From Rhizobium aethiopicum (GTDB lineage: Bacteria; Pseudomonadota; Alphaproteobacteria; Rhizobiales; Rhizobiaceae), in assembly GCF_014197535.1 (NCBI RefSeq), contig NZ_JACIFV010000010.1:62001-126000 (forward strand): a stretch of DNA of 64,000 nt. The letters are read 5' to 3'. The notes below the pieces were generated by a model. That model was not told the DNA's origin, did no database searches, and saw only the letters and a list, made by a program, of their open reading frames with translations. Both the position numbers and the translations under genes were made by a program. Shown piece after piece: positions 19,501-26,909 of the stretch; position 1 is the stretch's first letter, and each line of letters opens with the position of its first letter.

Positions 19501-19562
19501 ATCACCACCGTAGTCGTCAATGCGCCGACCAGGAGGCGGGACTTTCTCGTTGCGAGATTCAT
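16551..19562 (-). CDS. Giant exported TPR/Sel1-type repeat protein (1003 aa)
   Basis: The start chosen is ATG 19562 (MNLATRKSR), preceded by GGAGTGAGAGG; the open frame extends about 46 codons upstream but into the AlgG end. A signal peptide (LLVGALTTTVVILALAPALRA) is followed by helical repeats throughout. C-terminal units such as AFAYYIKAALNGSVTAMTEMG and GVAWLEKAAALGNTDAMIQL are clear Sel1 repeats. The long middle region is alpha-helical without a named domain. It starts 5 bp after the AlgG stop and overlaps algX, so it is tightly embedded. It occupies the place where Pseudomonas has algK/algE/algG/algX partners, so an assembly-scaffold role is likely. The exact function is not known. Confidence 0.75.
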   Translation of the reverse strand: MNLATRKSRLLVGALTTTVVILALAPALRASEMPRQLAAETKKAYQSEQKALADYRASKEASELLDYARLLARGRITSDHNPLRVADIDAAIAVYRSLLTDRRDAKLNAKVTAELGELLMRRGGAANEAEAEALRAKLQPAKPVNQAPADVEAPTQDLSTDTEAALRDKMSNGSLDAAFELLLSLKRENSNEVDTLRSQMMLMANLSALDDDSAVIRLAGRYATSFDAQQHPSVLKSLLELTAAGGRDSAVGVIEKNRDVLVSILGKEELRHLIWMLVDGGSTRAAELIALDLVDDNIYGFDETDSKWALSMLDEAKSYRANYLNAKLYYQGIYVKRDLVRATAAMDKMLEGAAEAGQERLIVADRFARINLSDSLIAKYALPIYLEIWKGGNSSVIGRLARIIVSAEKAGYYATQADMPIPPEQLVGELSSAYNAGDLSIGFILGDIFREGRLVKEEPTRARAIYEELKQQYADSSEMQLKLREALAKLVRQDLEVTLNYSPYYAEVRTLADQHNLWAMKEYGVLLAKGAPQLEANLEVGFTLLLNALSEGYFTAGPEAAELALSTGSPDKLKRLADVYASFDPRTLTPESKVQLAKIDFALKQFSEAEALLNTPEMMELPTGRFLLAQVGLANGKLDAAEAHRQMKDVVVSFNGDDATLLGFIQKLSLEDGLSADFAEPVLIRLAQLADRRDVNAITAAFKIRQKWPSSQALNFRKVVGWCNILAERGQGGPLTRVAVNVNAKAVGDESYQYLIDTVESALPHLPTNGNLRMFLARQYLSGKYRPKNFAKADQLTKEAAELGNEEALNSIATNYYFGQDVEMDRDRAEALYRDLAFMGSNRSALALARSYSKGPSSRVYESRAFAYYIKAALNGSVTAMTEMGRSYLAGAGAVQNEQKGVAWLEKAAALGNTDAMIQLYYYSFIKNPTNQNPEAERWLNALVAAEVPDMILRKAVLLYDRDKDANKDEIFALLDHAEELGSQFARRLKNSFVKEARAGISK

Positions 19563-19566
19563 CCTC

Positions 19567-22500
19567 TCACTCCCCTTGTTGCGCATTGAACGCGGCCGAC
19601 TGCGGCGAGCCAGCGGCGTCGATACAATAATTGGCCGAGGCCTCATCCGAGCGGAATTCAGGTTGCCGGGATTGCGACATGATGATGCCATTCTCTGCAA
19701 GCGCGCACTGCTTTTTCACCGGCAGGCGCGGCACGCAAACCGATCGGACCAGTACCCCCGTCTTCATGTTGCGCGTAACGACGTCGAGCCCGAGCGGTTT
19801 TAGATCACCCGAAACGTACCGAGGCAGTTGGTCGATAAACTTGTTGCCGTAGAACATCGCCTCGGACGCACCGCGGGTCATCAGACCGGCTCGATTATGC
19901 TCGAGCAGGTTATCTCGGGCAGCCACCGTTGCGACAGGATAGTAGGGATCCTCGGCGAAGTCGCGAAACTCGCTTTGCTCTGCTGCCTGCAGGTTGTCGA
20001 TATAGGCTTCGATACCGGCCGCCTTGTTGTGACGGATCTGGTTGCCCTCCACGTGGACATCCCAGGAATTGCGTACCTTCACGCCAGATCGACCATTGCC
20101 GTAAAACACGTTGCTGTCGATAAGAGCGCAAGGACTTTCCATTGCGGAGAACCCATCACCTTCGTTGCGGCTCGCATCGTTCGCATAGACGATCGTACCG
20201 TAGCTCTGTCGGTCAAGCATGATACCTGTACCGTGGTTCTCGAACGACAGGTTACCGAGGATGAAGCTGTCGTCGACCTCGCGCGAAATGATGATGCCAT
20301 GCTTCTTCTGCGTTCCGTAGGCTGTATTGTAGGCCATCATCAGGTTCTTCGATCGGTCGTGCGGGTCGAGACCATAGATCACACCGTTGACCAGCTCGTT
20401 GCCGACGAAGACGATGTCTTTCGCCTCGAATGCGTAGAAACCGTAATAAAGGTTCTCGAATGAGTTATTGATGAAATAGCCTGTTGGTGGGGCCGCCTGC
20501 ACCTTGCGAGCGACTGTGTCGGTCGAACCGGAAGACAGCGACATCCCGTAAGTGCGGCCGCCGGCATAGCCCAACGCTACGAAGCGGGAATTCGCGGCAA
20601 GAGTCTCGCTGCCGCTCCAACTCAGGATGAAGGGGCGGAAGAAGATGCCCTTCTCGTGATCGAAGACGAAACTCGGTTGACCCGTCGTCTGATCTACCGA
20701 CGAGACGGTCACGCCATCGAAATAGATCTTGCCGCTGTTGACGATGAAGGCGCCGGCCTTGGTATTGAGCTTCAGCGATTTGATTTCTTGTCCACTGACG
20801 ATCAGCGCGGCACCGTCATTGACGGCAAGAGGTACGTTCAGGGTAACGTCATTGCCATCCAGCGAGATGGCGTCCGGATCGCTCGCCCGCACCTGGGCGA
20901 TGAGCTCGCTCATGGTCAGCACCCCCCGCGTAACGAAGATGATGCGCGGAACGGTCGACTCAGAATTGAGGTAGAGATATTCGCGAACACCGAGATTGAT
21001 GATCTCGTCGAAATGTTCGGACGAGAAGCGGATCAGGCGGGTCGCACGTGTCTCGCCGCGCTTGGAAATGTCCGCAAGCGCTTCATTAACCTCCCGCAGC
21101 GGCGGCACAGGAATCTTCGAGTTGACTGACTCGGGTCCGAGCAACAGATTTGGCATGAAAGGCCGGGCGGCCAGCGGTAGGCTGTTTTCTTTTGACGAGG
21201 AGACGGCGATGCGGCCGTCGCTGATGGTCGGCGTGCCACCGAGGTCGAACATATTGGGTGCCGATTTTGATGGAGCGGTGGCGCTGTTCAGCCAGCCCTT
21301 GTTGTCAAGCACGCCCGCGCGGGCCTCGGCTAAGCGGCGGAATTCGCCGACGCGGGCTTTATAATCAGAGACTTTCTTTAGAGTGGCGGTCGCCAAGTCG
21401 ACATTGCCGAAGATGGCCTCCGCTTCGTCGACTGCAGCCTTTTCGGGCACGGCTGCTAGCGGAGCCATGGACTGGCCGCTCGCGGCCAGATAACGCGCGT
21501 AGCGTGCTAATGCTTCGCCCCGCAGCTTGGCGGGCTCCGCCACCTGGCCTATGGATGCGGCAAGGAGCGTCTGCCCCTCGCCAGAGGTCAAGGGAAGCAG
21601 GTCTCCGATAGCGGCGATGAAGTCGCTGGTTCCGGCGCCGCCGAAGCCAGCAAAGCCTGTCACGCCGAGTGCAACCGCCTGCCTGAGATCGGTGTCGGCT
21701 CCACTGCGTACGAAATTAGCCAGTAGTTCTCGACGGCCGGCATATTGCCATAGCCGCGCGGAGACTTGCGAGAGTAAGACAATATCGTTGCCGCTCGAGG
21801 AGTCGAGCTCTGCGAGCGACGCCGCATCCGGCATCTCACCGTTGATCAGGCCTGCGGCCACCTGCAAAGCCTTAGTCGCCGACGGATCTATTGCAATCGT
21901 CACCGCGCCGATGGGCTGGTCGACGGGAAGGGAAAAGACATTCCGGATAGCGGCTCGCAATGCCGTAACCTGCGAGATCTTCGCGGCCCCCGGTATCTCC
22001 TCTCCCCGCGCAAGGATGAAAGCGGGGTCACGAAGAATTTCGATGTCACGGAACAGCGCCACGACCTGCCCGTCGCTCAGTTGCACCTGTTTCGATTTGG
22101 CGGCTACAGCCACGGGCTCTACCAATGCCTTCACATAGTTGGCGTAACCCGCTGCGGAGAAGCTGTGAATAAGGGCAAGATAGGCGTCAACAGCAACGGC
22201 TGGCGGGAGCGCAAGATTGACTGCCCTATCATAGCCCACCAGCGGTCGCTCTTCTCGGATGTCTGCCATGACCGCGTCCGAGACCAGCCGGTTGCGAGCG
22301 ACCTCGTCCTTTTCAGCCAAGATCAGTAGCTCGAAGGCGCGCGTGTCGAGGTTCCGTCTCGCTTGTTCGCGAAGCACCCCGATATCGTTTTCAGGTTTGC
22401 GGCCGTGCGCGAGTTCGACGCTATTGGCCCACGCGGCCAGAACGAGATCTCCAGAATCGGTAGCGGTATCCCTGGCTTGACGAATGAAGTCGATGTCAAT

Positions 22501-23301
22501 CTGATCGAACACCAGTTGAGCGAGTTCCACCTTCTCCGCCCGCGGCGACATCCGCAACAGATCGGTCAGCACCCGTAAGACAGCCGCATTGCCGACCGCT
22601 CCGGCATTCGCGCTCGCGAGCTTCATCAGCTCCTGCCGGTCCATTGCCGAGCTCAGGCCATCGAAATAGAGCGGCAGGAAATCGACATAGATGTCCAGGG
22701 CAAGTTCGTTCAGATTTGACTGAGCCAACCGCTTGGCAAGATCGAGACTGAGCTTCGCCACCTCGATCCCGGACATGTAGTCGAGGATGAGCGTGTAGCG
22801 TACCTTGAACCAATCCGGGTCCGTCGACGACAATTGGTCGGAGCTGGCAATGAGAGTCTTAAGTGCGCTGATGCCGGCATCGCGTGCCGACAGTCCCTGG
22901 GCGTTCATCTGCTTGTGTAGCTCGGCGGCTGCAACGGACAGGTGGCTGCGCACGTCGACGCCGGCGATCTTTGTCGCATGGTCGAGGCTCTCGATACGAG
23001 CAACTTCCCTGAAGATCTCGAAGTAAGCATCAAAACTGCGAGACGTCTTCTCGTCGCGAAGGGCCTGCCAGCGCGTGAGCGCGAGCTGTGCTCCGTATTT
23101 CAGGGTATCTTCGGTAAGGTCGCGCTCTGCCGGCGCGAGCTCGTCCATGTGCAAGCTTTGCTCACCGGTCGTCAATTCCTGCGCATGGGCGGCATGAAAA
23201 TTCAAGTCCGTTGGTGCACTCGCGAAGAGCACAGCCATAGCTGTAAGGCCGACCATGCCCTTGACCACGGCAGCAGTAATCAGTGTCAAAGATGTGCGCA
23301 T
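19567..23301 (-). CDS. algG: Mannuronan C5-epimerase AlgG with a very large N-terminal extension
   Basis: The C-terminal part (about residues 745-1205 of 1244) is a right-handed beta-helix of the AlgG type. The catalytic motif DPHDRS is at about 979-984, followed by KKHGIIISREVDDSFILGN, as in AlgG, which converts mannuronate to guluronate in the periplasm. AlgG of Pseudomonas is about 540 aa; here roughly 700 residues of mostly helical sequence precede it, behind a signal peptide. The start is ATG 23301 (MRTSLTLI), preceded by AGGGAT; the longer frame overlaps the upstream gene. The extension may be a TPR-like partner-binding region fused to the epimerase. No frameshift is needed to join the two parts. 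Confidence 0.85.
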   Translation of the reverse strand: MRTSLTLITAAVVKGMVGLTAMAVLFASAPTDLNFHAAHAQELTTGEQSLHMDELAPAERDLTEDTLKYGAQLALTRWQALRDEKTSRSFDAYFEIFREVARIESLDHATKIAGVDVRSHLSVAAAELHKQMNAQGLSARDAGISALKTLIASSDQLSSTDPDWFKVRYTLILDYMSGIEVAKLSLDLAKRLAQSNLNELALDIYVDFLPLYFDGLSSAMDRQELMKLASANAGAVGNAAVLRVLTDLLRMSPRAEKVELAQLVFDQIDIDFIRQARDTATDSGDLVLAAWANSVELAHGRKPENDIGVLREQARRNLDTRAFELLILAEKDEVARNRLVSDAVMADIREERPLVGYDRAVNLALPPAVAVDAYLALIHSFSAAGYANYVKALVEPVAVAAKSKQVQLSDGQVVALFRDIEILRDPAFILARGEEIPGAAKISQVTALRAAIRNVFSLPVDQPIGAVTIAIDPSATKALQVAAGLINGEMPDAASLAELDSSSGNDIVLLSQVSARLWQYAGRRELLANFVRSGADTDLRQAVALGVTGFAGFGGAGTSDFIAAIGDLLPLTSGEGQTLLAASIGQVAEPAKLRGEALARYARYLAASGQSMAPLAAVPEKAAVDEAEAIFGNVDLATATLKKVSDYKARVGEFRRLAEARAGVLDNKGWLNSATAPSKSAPNMFDLGGTPTISDGRIAVSSSKENSLPLAARPFMPNLLLGPESVNSKIPVPPLREVNEALADISKRGETRATRLIRFSSEHFDEIINLGVREYLYLNSESTVPRIIFVTRGVLTMSELIAQVRASDPDAISLDGNDVTLNVPLAVNDGAALIVSGQEIKSLKLNTKAGAFIVNSGKIYFDGVTVSSVDQTTGQPSFVFDHEKGIFFRPFILSWSGSETLAANSRFVALGYAGGRTYGMSLSSGSTDTVARKVQAAPPTGYFINNSFENLYYGFYAFEAKDIVFVGNELVNGVIYGLDPHDRSKNLMMAYNTAYGTQKKHGIIISREVDDSFILGNLSFENHGTGIMLDRQSYGTIVYANDASRNEGDGFSAMESPCALIDSNVFYGNGRSGVKVRNSWDVHVEGNQIRHNKAAGIEAYIDNLQAAEQSEFRDFAEDPYYPVATVAARDNLLEHNRAGLMTRGASEAMFYGNKFIDQLPRYVSGDLKPLGLDVVTRNMKTGVLVRSVCVPRLPVKKQCALAENGIIMSQSRQPEFRSDEASANYCIDAAGSPQSAAFNAQQGE

Positions 23302-23312
23302 GCCGTTGATCC

Positions 23313-24308
23313 CTATGACAGCAGTGAGGAGACGGACTTCAGCCACCGCGGCGATATCACCGGAGACGTCCATACCGCCCGTCGGAACTTGACTATCACC
23401 GGCTCATCGACCGGGACGCTCAAGCCGTCTGGGATTCCAAGGTTGATTTCTGCAAGGGGCTTGCCATCCTCGTCGGTCAAGACCCTGGTGCTGTTGACGT
23501 AGTCTCGGGCATCGATCGGAACCGAAACGACCCGTCCAGATTGCGGAAACTCGATTCGGGCTTCTGCTGCGTTTAGGGCAGTGACCGCATCGCTCAGCTT
23601 GACAAAGGCCGCCACATAGGGCCTTGCATCCTTGTCCGAGAGACGCACGACTGGCGTACCTTTGCGCACGTAGTCCTGTGGCGAGACGGCCTGAGCACTG
23701 ATTTCCCCTACACTGCTGGCCTCGAGAAACTTCGTGAAATCCCGCGATGTCTTGAGTGCGGCGAAGAATTCCCCCTTCGCCACCTTGCCACCATCCCTTA
23801 CATACACGACTTGGCCAGCGGTATGGGAACCGAGCTCCTTGCCGGGCACAGCGACATAGGCCACTTGCGATACGGCGCCCATGCTGCGCTGCGAAGTCAA
23901 CTGGAAGATTAGTCCTATCAGTACGAGAGAGACGATGCCAAAGCCTGCCAGCCTAGCGTATCCGGCCAAGCCTGTAGTAGCACTACGAGCATCCGGCGGA
24001 ACCCTGTCGGCGAACTGATCGGCATAGGAGAAATTGCGCCCAGCATACCAACCGAGGACACTGACCAGCCTTCTATATTGCTCGCGCTCGCCTGTCAGAA
24101 GGAGGTTGATCTTGTCGCCATGCTGTTCCGCGCGAACAAGGACATCTCCCTTCCATGCCATTTCGCCTTTGGCCGTCGCGACGCGCGCTGTACCGCTATA
24201 GCCCAGCAGCTCTTGTGCCAACGGCACGATGAGACCACCGGAACTTAAACCGAGCACAGAGAACGTGCGGCCAGAAATTTCCACCGTTATATCCGCAGAC
24301 GCGTTCAT
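23313..24308 (-). CDS. Second Alg44-like protein with degenerate PilZ domain
   Basis: The 331-aa protein repeats the Alg44 layout: an N-terminal cytoplasmic domain of about 110 residues, one membrane segment (FGIVSLVLIGLIFQL, about 124-138), then a periplasmic HlyD/lipoyl-like domain (AGQVVYVRDGGKVAKGEFFA...). The N-terminal domain keeps a LGLSSGGLI strand reminiscent of the PilZ DxSxxG motif, but the leading Asp is absent and no RxxxR pair is seen before it, so c-di-GMP binding is doubtful. It sits between algA and algG, 11 bp before the latter. A structural partner of the genuine Alg44, or a subunit of a modified copolymerase, is a reasonable inference. Confidence 0.65.
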   Translation of the reverse strand: MNASADITVEISGRTFSVLGLSSGGLIVPLAQELLGYSGTARVATAKGEMAWKGDVLVRAEQHGDKINLLLTGEREQYRRLVSVLGWYAGRNFSYADQFADRVPPDARSATTGLAGYARLAGFGIVSLVLIGLIFQLTSQRSMGAVSQVAYVAVPGKELGSHTAGQVVYVRDGGKVAKGEFFAALKTSRDFTKFLEASSVGEISAQAVSPQDYVRKGTPVVRLSDKDARPYVAAFVKLSDAVTALNAAEARIEFPQSGRVVSVPIDARDYVNSTRVLTDEDGKPLAEINLGIPDGLSVPVDEPVIVKFRRAVWTSPVISPRWLKSVSSLLS

Positions 24309-24328
24309 CTAGTTGGTATTCCTCGTGC

Positions 24329-25819
24329 TCAACCGACACGGACCTTCGAAGCTTCGACCTCGGCCACCTGTGGAAACCAGTCATCGATCTTCCAATTGAG
24401 GTCAGGGTCTTTGCGGACATACGTGAACTCGGACAGCCCGGAAGCGTTGCGGATCGTCACGACCTGCCCCCTGCTGAAAGAAACCGGATTGCCCGGCACG
24501 AAAGGTGTGAAGTCGCCGTCCACTCCGTACTCAGCGCGGTGATCACCGTGCAGAAACCAAGTCTCGCGCTCGGCACCGGAGACCCGGTAGGTGACTGAAT
24601 TCCTACCGTGGAAGGTCACGGCGCAGACTTGGCTATCGTCGTAGGTGCGGTCAATCTTAACCGCTCCCCAGCTCTTCAGCGCACTGCGGGTGAAGCTTAC
24701 CTCCGGCGCATCCATCTTCTTCAGCGAGGCAACGATGTCCTTTACCCGTTGGGCCTGAGCCTTGGGCAGGACAACGATGGCATCTTCGCTATCGATGACC
24801 ATGATGTCCTCGATGTGACTGAGGACGACGCGGCGTCCGGACTGCGCGTGCACGAGACAATTTCGCGACTGCGAGACGAAACCGTCGCCACGCAGGACAT
24901 TGCCGTTCTCATCCTTGTCGCTGATATCCCATAGAGCTGACAGCGACCCAATATCGGCCCAGCCGATATCGTCGCACGGCACGACCGCGACATTGGCGCT
25001 CTTTTCCAGCACCGCCGTATCGATGGGAACGTCGTTCGGGCAGCGGGCGAAATCCTCATCGGCCGGCATCAATAACGTATGACTGCCGAGGTTACGGGTG
25101 GTGCCCCGAGCGATTGAGGCCGCAACCGCTTCATAGACGGACGGAGCATGCCGCTTGAGCTCTTCCACCAGTGCCGACGCGCGAAAGAGGAAGATGCCCG
25201 CGTTCCAGAGATATCCCATCTCGACGAACTGCTTGGCTCGCTCCAAGTCCGGCTTCTCCAGGAAGCCGCCGGGCTGGTCGACTAATGCACCGACCGCCTC
25301 ACCGTTCACGAAATGGGGCTCACCCGGACGGATATAGCCGAAGCCGGTTTCCGGCACCGTCGGCACGATGCCGAAAGTGACGATCTTTGAGCTCTCAGCC
25401 AGCGGTATCGCCTTTTTGACAGCGTCCAGAAAGAGCGACGGATTGTCGATCACATGGTCGGCCGGCATTGCCAGTACGAGCGCATCTTCGTCACCCTGAC
25501 TGGCGGCCACTGCTACGGCCGCAAGTGCCGCGGCCGTACCACGTTGAAATGGCTCGAGAACGATTCCAGCAAATTCCTGGTCCATCTGCCGTGCCTGAGC
25601 ATTGACCATCTCGATGAAAGCGCGGCTGGTCAAAAGCCAGGGCGCAGAGAATATCGGATCATTGATCCGTGCCAATGTATTCTGGAAGAGGCTGCGGTCG
25701 TCGACCAACTGCAGGAACTGCTTGGGCATATTGCTGCGTGACAACGGCCACAACCGTGTGCCGCTACCGCCGATCATGATGGCAGGCGTTATTTTCAAAG
25801 ACTTTGTCGGTACGCTCAT
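24329..25819 (-). CDS. algA: Mannose-1-phosphate guanylyltransferase (AlgA) lacking a normal isomerase centre
   Basis: The 496-aa protein has the nucleotidyltransferase signature GGSGTRLWPLSR near residue 17 and the FLEKPD motif, so it should make GDP-mannose from mannose-1-P and GTP. The length fits the bifunctional AlgA/XanB/ManC family. However, the C-terminal cupin domain does not show the QMHHHRAEHW metal-binding motif that marks phosphomannose isomerase activity; the corresponding part reads VTYRVSGAERETWFLHGDHRAEY. The isomerase step is therefore probably done by another enzyme, perhaps the AGE-family protein in this operon. The start is ATG 25819, with GGAGG seven bases upstream; ATG 25825 is too close to it. 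Confidence 0.85.
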   Translation of the reverse strand: MSVPTKSLKITPAIMIGGSGTRLWPLSRSNMPKQFLQLVDDRSLFQNTLARINDPIFSAPWLLTSRAFIEMVNAQARQMDQEFAGIVLEPFQRGTAAALAAVAVAASQGDEDALVLAMPADHVIDNPSLFLDAVKKAIPLAESSKIVTFGIVPTVPETGFGYIRPGEPHFVNGEAVGALVDQPGGFLEKPDLERAKQFVEMGYLWNAGIFLFRASALVEELKRHAPSVYEAVAASIARGTTRNLGSHTLLMPADEDFARCPNDVPIDTAVLEKSANVAVVPCDDIGWADIGSLSALWDISDKDENGNVLRGDGFVSQSRNCLVHAQSGRRVVLSHIEDIMVIDSEDAIVVLPKAQAQRVKDIVASLKKMDAPEVSFTRSALKSWGAVKIDRTYDDSQVCAVTFHGRNSVTYRVSGAERETWFLHGDHRAEYGVDGDFTPFVPGNPVSFSRGQVVTIRNASGLSEFTYVRKDPDLNWKIDDWFPQVAEVEASKVRVG

Positions 25820-25865
25820 TGTCATGCCTCCGGCTTCGTCGACGGAATGGATCTCAAACTTGGCT

Positions 25866-26909
25866 TCAGTGCCACGGGGCCGTGTCGAACGTTGCCAGAA
25901 CAGGCTGACCGACCATGGACGGGTCGAGATCGCGACCTGGCTGGACCTGAATCTCGAGCTGCGTGGCGGTATATTCTGTCACCTTGGGAATGGAGACGAT
26001 GCCAACGTTGTTTGCCTCATTGCCGTCGAGGTAGCTGAGCGAGATCTGCGGCTTATCGGAAATATTCGCGAGCCGGCGGAACGGCACGCGAACCGATACA
26101 TAGAGGGGCGCATCCTGGCGGACGAGAGAGAGCATCCGGCCTCCCGCGCGGCCGTAAGTCAAACTCGGATGCTCGATCGACAGCACATAGCAATCGCAGG
26201 CCGACAGTACCTCCATGGTCGACTTGCCGTCGGCAGTCGGCGAATCGAGGGTAATCGTTGCCAGACGGTCTCCTTGCTTTACCTTCTGCGGCAGGCTGGC
26301 ATATTCAACCACGCCATCCCGTGGCTGATAGACCGTAACTGTCTCAGCAGCGATGCTCGCCGAAACCGCATCAAAGGTGAAAAGCCTCTTATAGACGATA
26401 TTGAACAAGAAGGAGAAAGCGGCCAAACCGACGACAACGAATATCAAAAGCCCGATTATGCGGCCTGCAAGACCGTTGCCAGTCGACGACGTCGCACCGA
26501 CCACCGCAGCCTTAGCATTTTCTATTTCTGCCATCTGATTTCCCAATATGTAAATTTTTGAACCGCGTTGAATGACTCGCCCGGCGAGATAGAGGTCGGC
26601 GAAATGCGCCAACGGCGCCGTCTTCTCCGCAGGGTCGAGAATTTGTAGGCCCGCGCGCTTTTCCTTAGGATTCACCCAAACGACCCGCGTGTTGAACGTC
26701 AGCTCAAGGCAGGAGCCATCGGTTTCCAGGAGCAGGGTCACGGCGAGTTGGTCGCCTGGAGCTTGCGTAAGCTCGACTTCAGCGATTCCGAGACCAGTCA
26801 CTGACCAGTCGCACACCTCGACGCGCTTTTCGTCGATGAGCGCCACCAATGGCAGTTTGAAACGCGGAAACTCCCGTTCACGACGCGTTGACACGGCAAC
26901 CGCTGTCAT
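25866..26909 (-). CDS. alg44: Alg44, c-di-GMP-binding alginate copolymerase
   Basis: This 347-aa protein begins with a PilZ domain holding both c-di-GMP motifs: R12-x3-R16 (REFPR) and D34-x-S36-x2-G39 (DWSVTG). A membrane segment follows (IIGLLIFVVVGLAAFSFLF, near 155-175), and then a periplasmic HlyD-like region. Alg44 binds c-di-GMP and activates the Alg8 polymerase. Length is close to Pseudomonas Alg44 (389 aa). Its start codon overlaps the alg8 stop (TGATG), so the two are coupled. The intact PilZ residues show that polymer synthesis is likely turned on by c-di-GMP. Confidence 0.92.
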   Translation of the reverse strand: MTAVAVSTRREREFPRFKLPLVALIDEKRVEVCDWSVTGLGIAEVELTQAPGDQLAVTLLLETDGSCLELTFNTRVVWVNPKEKRAGLQILDPAEKTAPLAHFADLYLAGRVIQRGSKIYILGNQMAEIENAKAAVVGATSSTGNGLAGRIIGLLIFVVVGLAAFSFLFNIVYKRLFTFDAVSASIAAETVTVYQPRDGVVEYASLPQKVKQGDRLATITLDSPTADGKSTMEVLSACDCYVLSIEHPSLTYGRAGGRMLSLVRQDAPLYVSVRVPFRRLANISDKPQISLSYLDGNEANNVGIVSIPKVTEYTATQLEIQVQPGRDLDPSMVGQPVLATFDTAPWH

